Shown piece by piece: positions 50,801-60,908 of a stretch of DNA of 64,000 bases. The translations under genes were made by a program, and so were the position numbers. Origin of the DNA: Suillus spraguei. Taxonomy: Eukaryota; Basidiomycota; Agaricomycetes; Boletales; Suillaceae. The stretch covers positions 165,002 to 229,001 of the forward strand of contig JABCPU010000066.1 of NCBI GenBank assembly GCA_016800925.1, in the 5' to 3' direction. Under the pieces are notes generated by a model that searched no databases, had not been told where the DNA came from, and saw only the letters and a list, made by a program, of their open reading frames with translations. How positions within the stretch are numbered: the first letter of the stretch is position 1; each line of letters begins with the position of its first letter.

Positions 50801-52284
50801 GCAAGAGGAATGAACTCGATATCAGGAGCATAAAGCTTACCCGTGGCCGGAATGAAGCCGAGTGAATTACCCTTGTATGCGAGCTCGCAAGTCATGTCGG
50901 AGCGGAAGTTGACATCCCATCCCTTCGCGTTCATGCAACTAACGGAAAGGAGGTTGAGTAAGGCGCCCGGAGCGTGCAGACAGTTTGATAACCGAATGCG
51001 AAGTCGTTGCCCACCAATTGCCAGCCAGGCAACACAAGTTCCGCGACCTGTGGTCTGCAGGACACCATGATTCGCAGTGAGAACGTCCACCGGGTCCTCG
51101 GTGGAATATGTGTGGAAGAAGCGCTTATCTTTGACCAGGGTGACAGTAGTGCCCGAGTCTAGAATCGTCGTGAAAGGTAAGTTGACTGCACATGCGATGT
51201 CATCAGGTACTTCGGCGATAGACGCAAACGATAGATCCTGCATCAGACTACTAAGATCCGTCGCAGCTGCGGCAATAACTGGCGTAGATGCCACTGGTGC
51301 CTTGGTAACAGTAGCCGCGGCAGCCGCAACTGGAGGTGCGTCCTCCTGTTTCTTGTTCCGCATCCACGGAGCCTGTCCTGCCATACCGCCACCCTTCTGA
51401 TAGCAGTGCGCATGGTCATGATCACCCTTATTACATCCAGCCGTTGTGCAGAAGATGCCTTCGGGGTTGTGTTTGTGTTTGCGCAAGCCGGTAATGGGGT
51501 TCACACCAGTTGACGAGTTAGAGGAAGTGACAGCGTTTGCATACTCAGATCCTGGACGTGCAGCATGGATGGCCTGCGTATGAACATGGCGCGCTGCCTC
51601 AGCGGTGATGCGGGAGACACAACTTTCAACAGTGAAGGACGAAGGAGTTGATGATGGTGCGGACATGATTTCATCGTGCATACGTTGCTCAAGCATGGAC
51701 TTGAATTGTTGCCAGATAGGCGTCTGAGGCAAGCCAATAAGAAGACTGTAGATGGCGTCACTATCCCGCAGAGGCGCGCCTGAGTCATGAAGTCGTTCAC
51801 GCAAGACTGCATGTTGACCGACAAAATTGGTAGCGTCCGCTGAATCCTTCATGCGAAGGGCATCGAGCCTCTGACGTAGCTGATACTGAGCACTCGTATC
51901 AGTTCGGTTGAAATGCTCCGCGAGCGTTTGCCACGCCTTCCGTGCTGAGACGTTATGGGCACGAGACACGAGTGAGCCCACAGATGGACTGAGACGACGA
52001 GCTATGAGATCCTTTGCTTTCATATCAGTCAGTAACCATTCACGCATGGCAGTACGTTCGGTAGACGTGATCTTAGCAGGATCGACAGGAACAGGCAAGT
52101 AGGATGGCGTCCCGAGGAGGTCTGTTGGTTCGACTTTCGTGTTGACATGGCACCACAGATCCTCGCACGCCAAAGCATACTGCATCTTGGTCGACCAGCC
52201 TACATAGTTCTCGGAGCCCAACAGTTCGGGAATATGGTCATATTTTCCCATGACGATACCGTCGTGTGGAAGGACAAATGACAA
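47832..52284 (-). CDS. Copia-B Gag-Pol polyprotein with three one-base frame breaks
   Basis: Start ATG at 52282-52284 (MSFVLPHDGIVMGKYDH). Gag occupies roughly the first 330 residues and includes a Cys/His segment (CTTAGCNKGDHDHAHC). The protease active site is TTILDSGTT. The GAG-pre-integrase motif is LSLDLWHARVGHIG. Integrase shows FLDLIHSDVCGP, FLDDHSHALDL and NGKAERVMRT; RT shows LDCFDAKRAFLWGKL and AWHVDDGLAG; RNase H shows GFSDSDWAS, SSTEAEYMAL and DNAGAIALS, ending LSLVSS. The frame breaks are near 50695 (extra G in AAAGGAAAG), 50366 (extra A before GTGAC, integrase DNGGEF region) and 49228 (six Gs where seven are expected). All three are single bases in or beside homopolymers, and every catalytic motif is kept. 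Confidence 0.93.
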
Positions 52285-52363
52285 AAGTGAATATATGAGC
52301 GGCGTTCAACGCGTGAGGGAAGTTCGATCTAGTAGTTTTCGTCTGATGGTTCAAATTGAGCCG

Positions 52364-52375
52364 GGGCTCATAACC
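52364..52375 (-). promoter_or_regulatory. Copia-B primer binding site (tRNA-iMet anticodon region)
   Basis: GGTTATGAGCCC on the minus strand, two bases inside the 5' LTR. It complements GGGCUCAUAACC of initiator tRNA-Met, as in Copia-A. Confidence 0.72.
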
Positions 52376-52377
52376 TG

Positions 52378-52636
52378 TAGAAGATCTAGAACCGAGGTCT
52401 CAGTGTTATGATAAGAACGGCTAACATTGCAAGTACCTAGAACCGAGGTCTAGAGGTACGAAATACATGAGCTAGAGACGGCGTGCAGGAAACGAAATAC
52501 ATACCTCAGCGTTATGATAAGAACGGCTGAGGTACAAGTGGGGCGAAGCGCGAGGCTTATAAGGTATACGTACAGAGTCCGAAAGTAAAAATAGAAAGCT
52601 AACTATGACGAGCGATGACGACGTTGAATATCAACA
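52378..52636 (-). repeat. Copia-B 5' LTR
   Basis: 259 bp, identical to 47565-47823 except for one visible transition. Holds the element's promoter by position. Confidence 0.95.
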
Positions 52637-52716
52637 TCAACCACCTGGCTTACGATGAACTTTCAAAGAAACCATCTATGAGTGAATGTCAAGGTGTGTT
52701 CCGATAGAAAAAAGCT

Positions 52717-52795
52717 TGTCGTGGCAGGTTTCAAACCTGCACAGTCCGAGAGAAACAGATTTTGACTCTGTTTGGTAAACCGCCTGGCTAAGACC
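52717..52795 (-). tRNA. tRNA-Leu-like sequence (anticodon CAA), degenerate
   Basis: On the minus strand: an A-box-like TAGCCAGGCGG, an anticodon arm ACAGA-GTCAAAA-TCTGT whose loop places CAA at positions 34-36, a long class II variable arm and a T arm GCAGG-TTTGAAA-CCTGC. The acceptor stem pairs poorly (about four of seven), so it is probably a pseudogene. Confidence 0.45.
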
Positions 52796-52864
52796 AGTTG
52801 CGATAAGCTTCTAAAGATACCATCCATGAATGAATGCCAAAGTGTGTTCCGATAGAAAAAAAAA

Positions 52865-52950
52865 GTCGTTTAGCAGGTTTCGAACCTGCGTAGTCCACGA
52901 GCAACAGATTTTGATTCTGTTGTGGTAACCCCACTAAGCAGGCTAAAGTC
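52865..52950 (-). tRNA. tRNA-Leu-like sequence (anticodon CAA), second copy
   Basis: Same layout as the copy at 52717-52795: anticodon arm ACAGA-ATCAAAA-TCTGT, a 14-nt variable arm, and a T arm with a perfect B box GGTTCGAAACC, followed by a T run suited to Pol III termination. The acceptor stem is again imperfect. The two copies and about 60 bp of flank form a tandem repeat of about 145 bp (shared block GTGTGTTCCGATAGAAAAAA). Confidence 0.5.
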
Positions 52951-53148
52951 TTTGACTGTTCCACTTGGCGACTCACAAGACTTCCTAAGTTGAAAATTTA
53001 TGGGTCCCCTGATTGACACAGCCCGAAAAAAGATGACATGTTCGAGTCTGAACGTCTATGAAGACAATAAAATTGCCCCTACGAGGGACGAAGACTGACA
53101 TAATTCTAATTCACCATCATTAGCAGTAGGTTCAATATGATTGACATT

Positions 53149-53565
53149 CATCAGGAAATCATGAGTTTACCTATTCCTTACTTATTTCAAACTTTTCCCA
53201 CTTATTCCAAATGGATCTACTTATTTCTCTTAAATTACCACCTGGTCCCAACTGAACTATCAGGATCTGTTAGCCATCATTATAAATGTGTGCTATAAAA
53301 TTATTGGACTCTTAATTTGCAAAATAGTACCTCAAGAGAATATTTGAGAAATAAAATCATCAGCATTAATGTGTCACTCGAGCTTCATACTAGTCACTAA
53401 TTGTTGGTCTTATGCAATGAAACTTGTCTCTCAGGCCCAACAAACATATTGGAATACTCAATTTTGAAGCAGTTGTCAAATTTCAGAAAAAAAGTAGGTC
53501 CATTTGAAATAAGTGGGAAAAGTTTGAAATAAGTAAGGAATAAGTAAACTCATGATTTCCTGATG
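53149..53565. mobile_element. MITE with 80-bp terminal inverted repeats
   Basis: 417 bp. The left end (CATCAGGAAATCATGAGTTTAC...) is repeated inverted at the right end for about 80 bp with a few mismatches, around AT-rich DNA without coding capacity. Flanks ATT (left) and TTA (right) do not prove a target duplication, so the superfamily is open. Confidence 0.85.
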
Positions 53566-54225
53566 TTACCACTCAGTATACATGGAGTTTCTAACTACAG
53601 AAGGAAATCAGCAGATGCTAAAAAAACGAGAACAATGAGACACTGACACCACCTTGAAGGTCAGACATAACGGGAATCTCATCTTCCCACAAAACGGTGG
53701 CCACGCAGTAATCCAGTTCATCCCAAACATAACATTGAGACCGCACGCGACCTCGAACTCGACTGATCGCTACTGAGAGCACGGCAATGAACCACTGAGG
53801 CCATGGGGATTTCAGTGAAACGCGAACTTGGGCCCAAATGGCTGAGCGCACGAGCAATCGAAGAAGACGAGAGAAGAATACGATTCAAGGTCAAAAGCAA
53901 CAGACACAGGAAGACGACCGATTTGAATGAGGTCCCAGGGATAAATCACGATATAACCCACTCCCTTACGGTAGGAAATAAATCTACATGACACTAATAT
54001 ATACTAGAATGGTCGCACGGGGTGTTCTGAGGCCAATAGAAGTACTTACCTTACCAGGAAGGTTCTGAGAAGTGGAAGCCTCGGAAGTAGAGCACGGTGG
54101 TTTGGCTTTCCATATACAAGTGACTTGGACTCACGAATCAGTCGATGTATTAAAAGGTCCAATGAAGTTACGAATTGGTAATCCAGTTCTACCACAGGAG
54201 GAGACATACATGACTCGAGCGTCTC
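53566..54225. other. Flank before MFS gene 1; duplication starts near 54128
   Basis: No gene recognised. From about 54128 the sequence matches 60808 onward. Confidence 0.5.
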
Positions 54226-57200
54226 TTAATACAGATACCTGAAGCCCTTCCTTCGCTTCACAGCCTCCTCGAATGTGATCCCTTCAATCTAGCAGCCTCT
54301 TCAATACGTTCACGTCCAGGGCCCTCCAATAACTCTTTCTCCACCATATCCATGTGTTTATTCTCTCTGATTAATATATACCGCATGACTATCAATAGGT
54401 GAGTATACCAGAGTGGTCAAGTTATGATTTTGCTCACGGAGGCCCAGGGCTGTAGACAAACAGAGACTGCACAATGCTATAATCATGGATTGATGGTATT
54501 CAGGACCCCACGAAGCATTCCAGACAAACGAGCCCATCCTGTGAACACTTGTAAGTAATCCGATATTACACTGATCATAAAAACCTCACAAATTTCCGAG
54601 GTTCCAAACCCATTGACAAGACCCATGGCTACAGAGCGTTTTGCCGGTGGACGAGGAATGGCATTTGAAACCCAGGCCAATGTCAAGGCAAATCCTTTCG
54701 AAAACGTATCAAGCTTGCGTTCAGCGTCCCAATCAGAACTTACCGCAATATCCAGTGGCCATGAGGAACAAGGAGAAATATCGCCCGCCCGTAGCCATGG
54801 TGCATAGAGAAATGATATATCCAATAATGACCGCCCACCACCAGCCAGCAATATGGAAGAATCGTTCCCCAGTCCTATCTATTCATTCTGTCGAGATGAC
54901 TGTGAGCATTACTAGGAATCAGGCGTACCTGCATGCCATGCGCTGAGTACGCAGCAGATTGACGCGAATATCCATGGAGGACTAGCGATCAAACGACAAT
55001 GAGCCATAACGGTAAATACAACAGAATGAAATGCTTACGCCGACATCAACAATGTGACAGTAGTACCGAAACCAAGCGTGCCAGTCAAGCTGTCTCGCTC
55101 AATGTTAGCGAATAGTTGCGACATTATTTATATACTTACGTGGGGAAAAAATTGATGTAGCTCAGACCCAGAAGTTGTGAGCAGCCCATAAACATGAAAA
55201 TGATAGTCTTTGGATCTTTGATAGCCAGGATGAAGCCATCGAAAATGCTGTGACGTTCCAGACAATGTGCCAATTAACAAAAGTAATATTGAGTAGCACC
55301 TTGTCAGTAATACTAGGAAAGGTTGGAACTTGAGCTGTACTTACGTAAGGTTATCGGGATCCTTGTCGGCCTCCCCTGCATCTTCTGCAAGGCGAACTTG
55401 AGCCAAACGACGTTCCGCTGCGTTAAGCCATCGAGTATTATGGGGCTGTGTGTTGAAATGTTAGACAGGCCGAAACTCGTTCTAAGAATGCTGTGCTCAC
55501 AAAATCTGGAAGAAGCCACCTGAATAAAATCGTGGCCGTCAATTTTGAGTAAGAATAAAAACACGCAAAAACGCACATCGTCAAGAAGCCAAAGAACATG
55601 GTGATGGCGCCCTATGTCAAGAAAGTGGCCGATCAGCGCAGAATATTCGGGGGTGTTGTAACACATACCTCTATGTAGAATAACCTGCGGTGCGAAATTC
55701 TGATTAGGAATTGTTCCTGGAATGGGGGTTTTGTCTTACCATCTCCAGGCCGCAAGTCCCAGTACACCTTGCATTTTTGCGAGAATTCCAGCTGCAACTA
55801 ACTGACAATTTTATCAGGCGTTATGGTCTACTGTAACGATAGCAACTTACGCTTCCGAATGCATTCGAGATTAAAAGACCACAATAGAACCAGGCAGCCC
55901 GCACAGCGAGCTCCTGAATGTGTTGCATGAGTAGCAGCCATAATTCCAAAAACACTGTGATGTTCACCTTCTTGGTATACCATCGCGAAAGCAGATACAT
56001 GAGGCCAGGATAGAATGCAGCCTGTAGAAAGCCGCACCTGTTCAACGCGCACATGGTTATCAAAAGGGAATATTTTACCTCTGGAAGACCAATAAATACA
56101 CGACAAACCATGATTCCCATATAATTAGTGGTGACCTTGCGCGGCGGTTAGCAAGCACGAGTTGCAACTTTCAACAAAGCTTACCCCAGTCATAGCACTT
56201 GTAAGGCCCCAAGCAACAACGCAAGCCCCAATATAAAGAGATGGTCTGAGTCGCGTCTCCTTAGTATTGACTGGACTGAGATATTTGCAATCACAACCAA
56301 CCGTGAAATATAGCTTAAAATCTGTTGACAATCAAAATCAGTCTTGCATTCATAAATAGTAGCACACAAACAAACCATGTTCGAGGGTACCTAGTCGTGG
56401 ATGAAATGAGATATTGTGAGTAAGATCGCATGAGTTGCGCAGAAAATAGCTCACTTGTGCCGGGCAATAAGTGACATAAAGAATAGCCAGAATGGTTTCA
56501 TATTGAACGGCTAGTGGATCGATTAAGCATGGATACTACAGTAGTCCATTTCACTCACCTGTCAATCCAAGGTCTTGCTCTAGACCTTGCAGCCGCGCGG
56601 CAGTAACAGCAACACGCTATGCATAGTACACATAAGCACGCTGAAGTTTGTAAAAGGAAGTTTGCATACGTCAATGTAGTTCAGGATGTATATGAACACA
56701 GCAGTGGGCATGAGGCGACAGTCCAATTTGCGCACCAGTGCCCGTTCTCCCGCCATTCCTGGCGTCTGCAGTCAACAGCTTGAAGTCGTCGTCGTCATTC
56801 GACACTGTGACCACATTTTCGGTGAAGGATTCAGACTTCTTCTTTTCCTCGATGGACATGTGGGACAAGGAAGATCAGCGAAACGCTGCGATAACTCAAC
56901 GTGGCACCCAAACGGATGTCTTTTATACCTCACTGGACGCGTTATCGCAATGCCTGTACTATATTAATGAATTGCCCAAGTCCATAAGTGGAAACAACCA
57001 GATACCATCACCTAGAGGGCAATACGATTTAGCGAACGCCGGTGGCGTCAACACCGTGACCCAATAACAGCTTCCTTAAGTATATTGGCCTTGTGTGTTT
57101 AATTATACCTTATACATGATGAACAATTTGGAGGGTCGATTCGCCCTTGGAATAAGTCAGTAATCACTAATGAATGACACTTGTGGGGTAAATTATCCAC

Positions 57201-57240
57201 CAGATGGGTCCACGCATGTGCATGACGATATGATGTCAAA
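54128..57240. repeat. Direct duplication, copy 1 (MFS locus)
   Basis: About 3.1 kb alignable in the same orientation to about 60808-63912, including both gene flanks; the far end shares GACACTTGTGGG and CATGACGATATGATGTC. The two copies are separated by about 3.6 kb of single-copy sequence. Confidence 0.88.
54226..56859 (-). CDS. MFS transporter, ACS family (Dal5/Tna1-like), copy 1, two frame breaks
   Basis: Twelve-TM plasma-membrane symporter type that takes up organic anions such as allantoate, nicotinate or other vitamins; the substrate is not readable here. About a dozen short introns split it. Start ATG 56857-56859 (MSIEEKKKSESF), acidic N-terminus, then LNYIDRVAITAARLQGLE-like exons, PSLYIGACVVAWGLTSAMTG, CRVFIGLPE, AAFYPGLMYLLSRWYTKK, RAAWFYCGLLISNAFGS, a loop with RRLAQVRLAED, KDPKTIIFMF, and late WVSNAIPRPPAKRSVAMG. 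Breaks relative to copy 2: one extra base near 56766 after LLTADAR, and one missing A near 54284, which changes the C-terminal ARLEGITFEEAVKRRKG reading. The intended stop is TAA 54226-54228. Without correction the protein would fail at residue about 35. Confidence 0.8.
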
Positions 57241-58110
57241 ATCAAAGTGGAAAGAACACAGGAACTTGGATCCACGAGTGAAAACACTGTTTCCTAGTAA
57301 ACATGACCGGGTTTGAATGTATGCCTCGGATGTAATAAACATTCCCCCAGGAACAATCGCCATTGATCGAGTACCATGTGAGGAGATTTAATGTTGCGTA
57401 TTTTGCGTTTTGCATTATTTTATGCATGTCATGCTACTAAACTTGTTTCACAGGTATGCCACAGATGGGCCAATGCGTGCCCCGTCAGATGAGGATAATA
57501 CACCTGCAGCCACAGTAATTAGAATTCAGGTATGTTCACCTAGAGAGGAGCCCGTCCTGGCCTTGGGATCCTGAATCGAATCTCAGCGCCAGAAGTGGTC
57601 AAAATTGTATGGTACGACCTGCCGGTCCGACCTCGCCTGAAAGCCACGGCTTTGGCTTGGCTTGGGTCCAGCACGGAAAATGGTTAAATTTGAATACTAT
57701 TAGCTGACTAATGGGGCGCGAAACAAACTTACTTTCGTGTGATTCAGCTCTCAACCCTCCCGGTCTAAATTCCAGGTTCCTGTTTGTGGGGAGAAGTCTT
57801 TTCATCCCAGCCATACGTTATTTAAATTAGTCCTCGACTCCCACGTCGGTCTGTTGAACACAAACGAATTCATGCGTCAGTCGATCAACAAAGCTGTGCT
57901 CTTTATCTAGGCTTTCTCCGATTCTCCTCTAGTCGATGACTCCGTGATCTCCTGGATGTCAAGTCTCTTTCTCCTGTTTCTTTTGCAGTCCACACAATAC
58001 TTGCATCGCAGTTCCCTGCTACATTGTCCCCCGTACTCTCTCTCAGCTCAGGTTGTAACTCGTGAGTCTTTAATTTTATGCTAAACTCGCAATACATGAT
58101 TGAGTGCGTA
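56860..58110. other. 5' flank of MFS copy 1 and unassigned DNA
   Basis: 56860-57240 belongs to the duplication and holds the promoter of MFS copy 1. From 57241 on I recognise nothing. Confidence 0.4.
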
Positions 58111-58563
58111 TCATTTTACGTGGGGATTGAATCCAGCATGCAGCCACTTGATTTTTTCGACCCAGTTCTTCAAAATCTTGTATTCTGAATCGTCGGCTTT
58201 GCAATTCGGCAGCATCTCATTGTCGATCCGACGCTCCATAACTTCAAGAAGTGTCTGGTAGAATGAGTCGTATGCTTCGTTGTACCTTTTGATGTCCTGT
58301 TCTTCGGTCGAGCCAAACAGAGAGACGGCGCTGGAGAGATTGAAGGCGTTCATGACCGTTGCATCCAGCAAGCTCAGCATGCTGGCACTGCGCTTCTTCA
58401 GGATTTCTGGCAGAAACTGCTTGCGAGCCCGGCGCATCATGAGGTCCTGTTCATGGCGATTCATCTCTGTCCATGGCTTCTTGTAATTTGCCCTGGCGCA
58501 GGTGTCCAAAGCGGGCATGATGTGTGGAGACACCATGAATTTGAGCTTGAAGCTCAAATTCAT
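58111..58563 (-). CDS. Hypothetical protein, 150 codons
   Basis: An open frame with normal composition and an alpha-helical, charged look (MNRHEQDLMMRRARKQFLP, EVMERRIDNEMLPN, WVEKIKWLHAG). No family is recognised. Its first ten or so codons lie inside the perfect palindrome at 58526-58572, so the true N-terminus may have been replaced and the frame may be a gene end whose upstream part is lost. Confidence 0.4.
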   Translation of the reverse strand: MNLSFKLKFMVSPHIMPALDTCARANYKKPWTEMNRHEQDLMMRRARKQFLPEILKKRSASMLSLLDATVMNAFNLSSAVSLFGSTEEQDIKRYNEAYDSFYQTLLEVMERRIDNEMLPNCKADDSEYKILKNWVEKIKWLHAGFNPHVK

Positions 58564-58572
58564 GGTGTCTCC
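58526..58572. repeat. Perfect palindrome, 23-bp arms
   Basis: GGAGACACCATGAATTTGAGCTT is followed, after one G, by its exact reverse complement. Spans the start of the hypothetical frame at 58111-58563. Confidence 0.97.
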
Positions 58573-58648
58573 AGGGCCTCATGGTGGCGATGTGGAACTG
58601 AAAGCGAGAGGAGTATTGTTAGCATGCGCGCATGATAATTTGGTGGGT

Positions 58649-58720
58649 GTGCTGCGCTCACCCCAGTCAGGTTTGGATTCCAGTTTGAATCCAAACCTAA
58701 CTGGGGTGAGCGCGCAGCAC
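58649..58720. repeat. Long hairpin, 32/34-bp arms
   Basis: 58649-58680 and 58687-58720 are reverse complements except one mismatch and a two-base GC insertion, around the 6-nt loop CAGTTT. It lies 77 bp from the palindrome at 58526-58572. Confidence 0.95.
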
Positions 58721-60908
58721 CCTTGTGTTTGACCACCTATGAGGTATGGACCTGCTGCTCTCCCGGATAAAGTCTCCGCTTTCCCACTGTCGTGCAATCC
58801 CTAAGCCAGCATTTTTCTTTCCTTGTGCCCAAGCACAGCCATGGACCGCCGGTCGTTGAAGTTGCACCAGATCGCAAAGTCACTGTAACGTACATTTTCT
58901 CACTTCTTAGTCCCCTTTACTGATTTGTGCACCACAGCGGCTTCCTGCTGCCAAAATACCGGAATACAGGAAGGTAGACGATGCTCGACATATCCGTCCG
59001 CGCCACAGGAAAACAACTCAACCGATGTCGATTCGCTCACAGACGTGCATTGGTGCAATGCATTCCTATGCTACCACTCCTGTTGGTCTCATAGCAGACT
59101 GAGGATGCCTCCTTGATGGCGCTTGGAGCTCCAACCGATGACACTTATATATCGAATCATACACCATCTGCGATACTGAGTAGATTTTCAAATCATAAAC
59201 TTGGATAAGTCGGATTATCGTGTACTCATCCTCATTAAGGGGACGTTGATCTGGTCAAGATCGAAATGACATCATTTTACATCATGGATTGCAGTGACAC
59301 ATTTGTCTCCGTCAGTGTGCGGATGTCTCACAATTGCTCTCTGACATATATAAGGTCGTCGTCGTCTGAATTAACCTTTTTTCACTCATACTTCCACTTT
59401 CTTCGCTGTATTTAGACCTCTAACTTCATACAATCGAAATACACCACAACACGACCTTCGCACGATATACAAACGATTCTCAAGCATGCGAATTAGACTA
59501 CACGGTTACTGGATTCGAGCAAGCAGGCCGTCTCACTTTCAGCTGGGCCTTTGCAATAGCTGGGTTTAGATTCCTCTTTCCGATAGCACCTGTTGGGATC
59601 GACTAGATACCAAATCCTGCCTAACCGATTATCTCTTCCAATCGTCTACTTCTCCAGACCCTCTTTTCAAGGATGACCTCATTTTCTGGAATCAAATCAA
59701 CGCTTGTGGTCGCTTGTAGTCTTTTGCAGTACCTTTGACTTCCGATCATCCTCTGCCCTTGGCCAACCCGATCGTCCAGCTCGAATTTGTCGATGGACTC
59801 GCGCTAGCTTCGATTGTGAGCTGACTGGATCAGCCCCATCACCTCGTATGCAAGTTGGTCCTTGGGATCCGCCTATTTCTGAATGAGATTCGAGTTGATT
59901 CGACCGACCATTGCACTTCGATTTGGTCGAGTACTCCACCAATTTCTGCGTACCTCAAGAGTCAACTTCAACTTTGAGCTGCAAACACCATGGCTCCCAC
60001 TTCTATCTCTCGTTCAACCATACCAAGTATCCCTGATACAGCCGTATTATGAAGGACCGACTCGAGACTAGTAAGATACTTCCTGCATCTTCAGTGTAAG
60101 TGACGTCTAATGCCAGACGGCCGAGTCATTTTGTCGTCGCACATATTCCAGGAGGTGTTGTCCCTCTGGTTATTCTGCCATCAATATCTTGTACACTTTT
60201 GGTGGTCGTCCTTATCTTGTGCATGCCCATTGCCCAAAGCCGTTGGCGGAGAGCGGGTCGTCTCTGGTAAGTAGACCAAAAATTACTGTTTCTTCAAGGA
60301 TGCGCTTCTTAGGCATCGCCGTACCGCTGATCACAGGATCAAATTCGAAAATCTTCGATCTTCATAACCAATCAAGCCCGGAACAAGGAACAGACGACCT
60401 CCAAAGGTGAGTACATCGATTTCACAAATATTATTGACCCACCACATTATAGTACTCGCATAACAGGCGATAACGCCCATGCCTTGGCCTGTCTTTCTGA
60501 CACTCCTTAGTTGAATTGGGAATTTAATGATGTTGATCAGGAAACCCGAATAAGTTCGCATTCACAGATCTATGGTATGTTCCTTATCTTCGATATGATC
60601 ATCTAACTCTCTCGACTACACACCGGTCGCCTCGTGGTTGGATCTGGGTGACGTCGATGGGCATTGGTTGGCCGGGAGCAGGTTGCGAGATGTTACATTT
60701 TTACTCACTATATTGTATTCTATGGATGAGCGCTTGATTTCAGTAACAAAGAAACGAATATCGGAAGTATGTTGTCTGATAACAGGGTACCAGAAACCGC
60801 TATGATTTCGACTCACGAATTAGTTGAAGAATCACAAGGTTTAGTTACGGATTGGTAGTCCAGCTCTATCACAAGAGGTGTACATGACTCGGGTGTCTCC
60901 TAAAAGGA
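58721..60908. other. Mostly unassigned; possible small membrane protein near 59990-60590
   Basis: From about 60150 the plus strand reads GGVVPLVILPSISC and then a hydrophobic run to LILCMPIAQSRWRR, a plausible transmembrane segment. It is followed by a GTAAGT donor at about 60268 and CAG acceptor near 60340, then another donor near 60407. An upstream ATG at 59990 (MAPTSISRS) could start it, but the frames do not join cleanly. I would not call a gene without transcript data. Nothing else is recognised. Confidence 0.25.

Larger units (their letters stand above)
47565..52636 (-). mobile_element. Copia-B: young Ty1/copia retrotransposon
   Basis: 5.07-kb minus-strand element with 259-bp LTRs at 47565-47823 (3' LTR) and 52378-52636 (5' LTR). 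I see one base difference between them (C at 47600 against T in the right copy), so insertion is recent. Internal order is gag-protease-integrase-RT-RNase H, as in Ty1/copia. A polypurine tract (GAAGGGGGTG) precedes the 3' LTR. Flanking 5-mers (TTTCT at left, TCAAC at right) do not match, so no target duplication is visible. Confidence 0.95.

Noticed and set aside
52723..52795. Plus-strand tRNA-Gln reading (anticodon TTG) of the tRNA-like sequence
   Set aside because: The anticodon arm is self-complementary and reads TTG on the plus strand, but the B box and T arm exist only on the minus strand.
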